Positions 62,601 to 64,000 of a stretch of 64,000 nt of DNA are shown here, piece by piece. This DNA is from Wuchereria bancrofti (Eukaryota > Nematoda > Chromadorea > Rhabditida > Onchocercidae), in the NCBI GenBank assembly GCA_005281725.1, contig SSBO01000001.1:314956-378955 (forward strand), read 5' to 3'. The notes beneath the pieces were generated by a model. The model was given only the letters and a program-made list of their open reading frames with translations, ran no database searches and was not told the DNA's origin. Position 1 is the stretch's first letter, and every line of letters begins with the position of its first letter. Both the position numbers and the translations under genes were made by a program.

Positions 62601-64000
62601 TTCCGGATTAAGTGAATCTAGAGGTTTTGTAACTTCGTTTTTCACAAGGGGCCAAAAATTCTTTGCAAATCTCTTTTCGCGCAATTTATTTGCACATTGA
62701 GCTAATAAATTAGCTACGGAATATGCCAAACCATTTTGCTTCTCTGCCAAGCTCATTTCTCGCCTTCCTATTTCAAATAAAGCCTAAAAACTGATATAAT
62801 TTACTTGAAACAAAATATGAAATGGATCAAAAAATTCTAAAGATGGCTAAAAAGTGTGAGGAAAAAATGCAAACATATATGCCTCATTATATGTATCGCT
62901 GTTCACCATTGCAAGATGAAATAAATGTTGACCTAATACCGAACCAGGATTTTCCTGAAATACAATAATTTTATAGTAAACGAGTCATAACCACTAAGAA
63001 AAGTTCATCATACAATAAAACGAATGAAACAACTGAATTTTTAAAATTACTTTCTTTTAAAGCTACTCTTTCTCTCACATTATATTCAAGCAACAAAAAT
63101 AATATTACCGAGTTTAAAAAAAGTATATTATCTTTAAAAATACGAAGTAAGAAAGTAACAAATTTATTGAAAATAAAAAAGATACTAGAAAAAATACCAA
63201 TCTTAAAAATAAAAAGGAAAACTGAAAACTAACTGCTTTATTTAACGGTAACTTCTGATCGGCCAATTCAAATAACACTTCAACTGGCCAATCTTTTCCA
63301 AATGAAGAAAGAATAATGGTAAGTGCGTTTGTATAACCGAGACGTGCAGCAGCACGTGATGAAGCTAATCCAGATATCAATCTTTCCATCAAATACGAAC
63401 TATTCTGCTCAAACTAAAAAAGAACTTTCGTTTACATTCTCTTATATCTTATCTAAATAGGAAGTTTAAACTTGTCATTCTATTCTAACTTATTACTCAA
63501 ACCAATGATTTACTATTAGTCTGTGTATCGATATGACGCCAAATTAATACAGTAACGCAGTAGGAATTTTCGTCCTAACTTCTCTAATAAATTTATCAAA
63601 TCTTTCTAATAATTTTACTCTAAAAATCAATAATTTTCACTTATAAGTATACTAAACAGGAAAAGCAGAATTTAGGTTTAGTTATAAATTGAATATCGGT
63701 CATGCAAAAAAAAAAAAGAAAAATAAAAATTCTTGCAAAAAAATAGAAGAAAAAGGGTTACAATTTGAAATTGATAGCTCATTTAATTTGTAGATGAAAT
63801 AATGAGAGTTTCAAAATTTAATTACGACTTACTTCATCCAAAATCGTAATCACAGCATTATGACGTTTATGTTGATCGAAATCGGCAAGATCATAAAATT
63901 TATTTAATAATTCTTTAGAAACATTAACCATTTCTTCTTCTTTATCTGCAACTGAATTTGAATTGTCATTGTTAAAGTTAGCGCTAGTTTTTTTCCTTAA
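56601..64000 (-). CDS. MYBBP1A: MYBBP1A/Pol5 nucleolar protein (5' end beyond window)
   Basis: Exons from the 5' side: 63833-64000 (partial), 63234-63413, 62883-62954, 62562-62783, 62353-62469, 62041-62199, 61812-61877, 61536-61649, 61248-61412, 61007-61126, 60705-60862, 60391-60538, 60025-60150, 59713-59833, 59464-59627, 59085-59282, 58894-59007, 58703-58816, 58483-58626, 58317-58388; then less certain 57933-57977, 57130-57234, 56934-57110; last 56601-56768 (TAA). This is about 1,080 residues of alpha-helical repeats. Family marks: KFYDLADFDQHKRH near the start, ERLISGLASSRAAARLGY, LNDILLSLLSRPHRYHRSV, then the acidic Asp/Glu/Ser tract (59464-59833) followed by MFRLDEGLAAVFRKRM. Family members act in nucleolar rRNA transcription and ribosome biogenesis. 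The exon between 58317 and 57977 is unresolved, and 62883 uses a GC donor. Confidence 0.88.
56786..56791 (+). promoter_or_regulatory. Candidate poly(A) signal for the UNC-49C transcript, antisense to MYBBP1A
   Basis: AATAAA, about 204 nt after the stop at 56582. If used, the unc-49 3' UTR covers the entire last coding exon of MYBBP1A on the other strand. Confidence 0.45.
59404..59427. repeat. (ATC)n microsatellite in a MYBBP1A intron
   Basis: About seven ATC/TCA units lie between the exons ending at 59282 and beginning at 59464. Confidence 0.85.

Overview
The window is AT-rich eukaryotic DNA from a nematode, most likely a filarial parasite. This is inferred from many short exons with TTTCAG-type 3' splice sites, likely spliced-leader acceptors just upstream of ATGs, an unc-49-type GABA receptor locus, long A/T-rich introns and species-type satellites. 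Nothing in it is bacterial or viral.

Layout. 1-4590: a 50/46-bp satellite array, A/T-rich non-coding DNA, a GT microsatellite and a 157-bp duplication across an N. 4592-5161 (-): a small two-exon secreted acidic protein. 7038-7110: tRNA-Lys(CTT). 9963-24289: a complex segmental-duplication block. One apparently complete gene for a C2-HHxxC (FLYWCH/WRKY-GCM-like) putative DNA-binding protein lies at 13701-15604. An identical 5'-truncated copy lies upstream, and a ~3.85-kb near-perfect inverted repeat with a 574-bp spacer lies downstream. Each arm carries the 3' exons of a diverged paralogue and a REEP5/Yop1 gene truncated after exon 3. 25015-30421 (+): a complete ten-exon SLC22-type organic cation transporter. 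32346-32960: a 62-bp tandem array.

34322-56582 (+): a locus matching unc-49, the GABA-A receptor gene of nematode muscle. One set of exons encodes the signal peptide and ligand-binding domain through the Cys-loop. It is followed by two tandem alternative C-terminal modules (UNC-49B-like, then UNC-49C-like), both starting in the phase that the last common exon needs. A cluster of three TGCATG elements sits between the modules. 56601-64000 (-): the MYBBP1A/Pol5 nucleolar protein gene, convergent with unc-49, with only 18 bp between the stop codons. Its 5' end is beyond the window.

Two exact duplications are separated by a single N (157 bp; 1,533 bp in unc-49 intron 2). They look like unmerged contig overlaps, so the duplication block and palindrome must be treated as possible assembly products until tested with long reads. 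All spliced models were built by hand from splice signals and phase. Exon coordinates are given in each entry.
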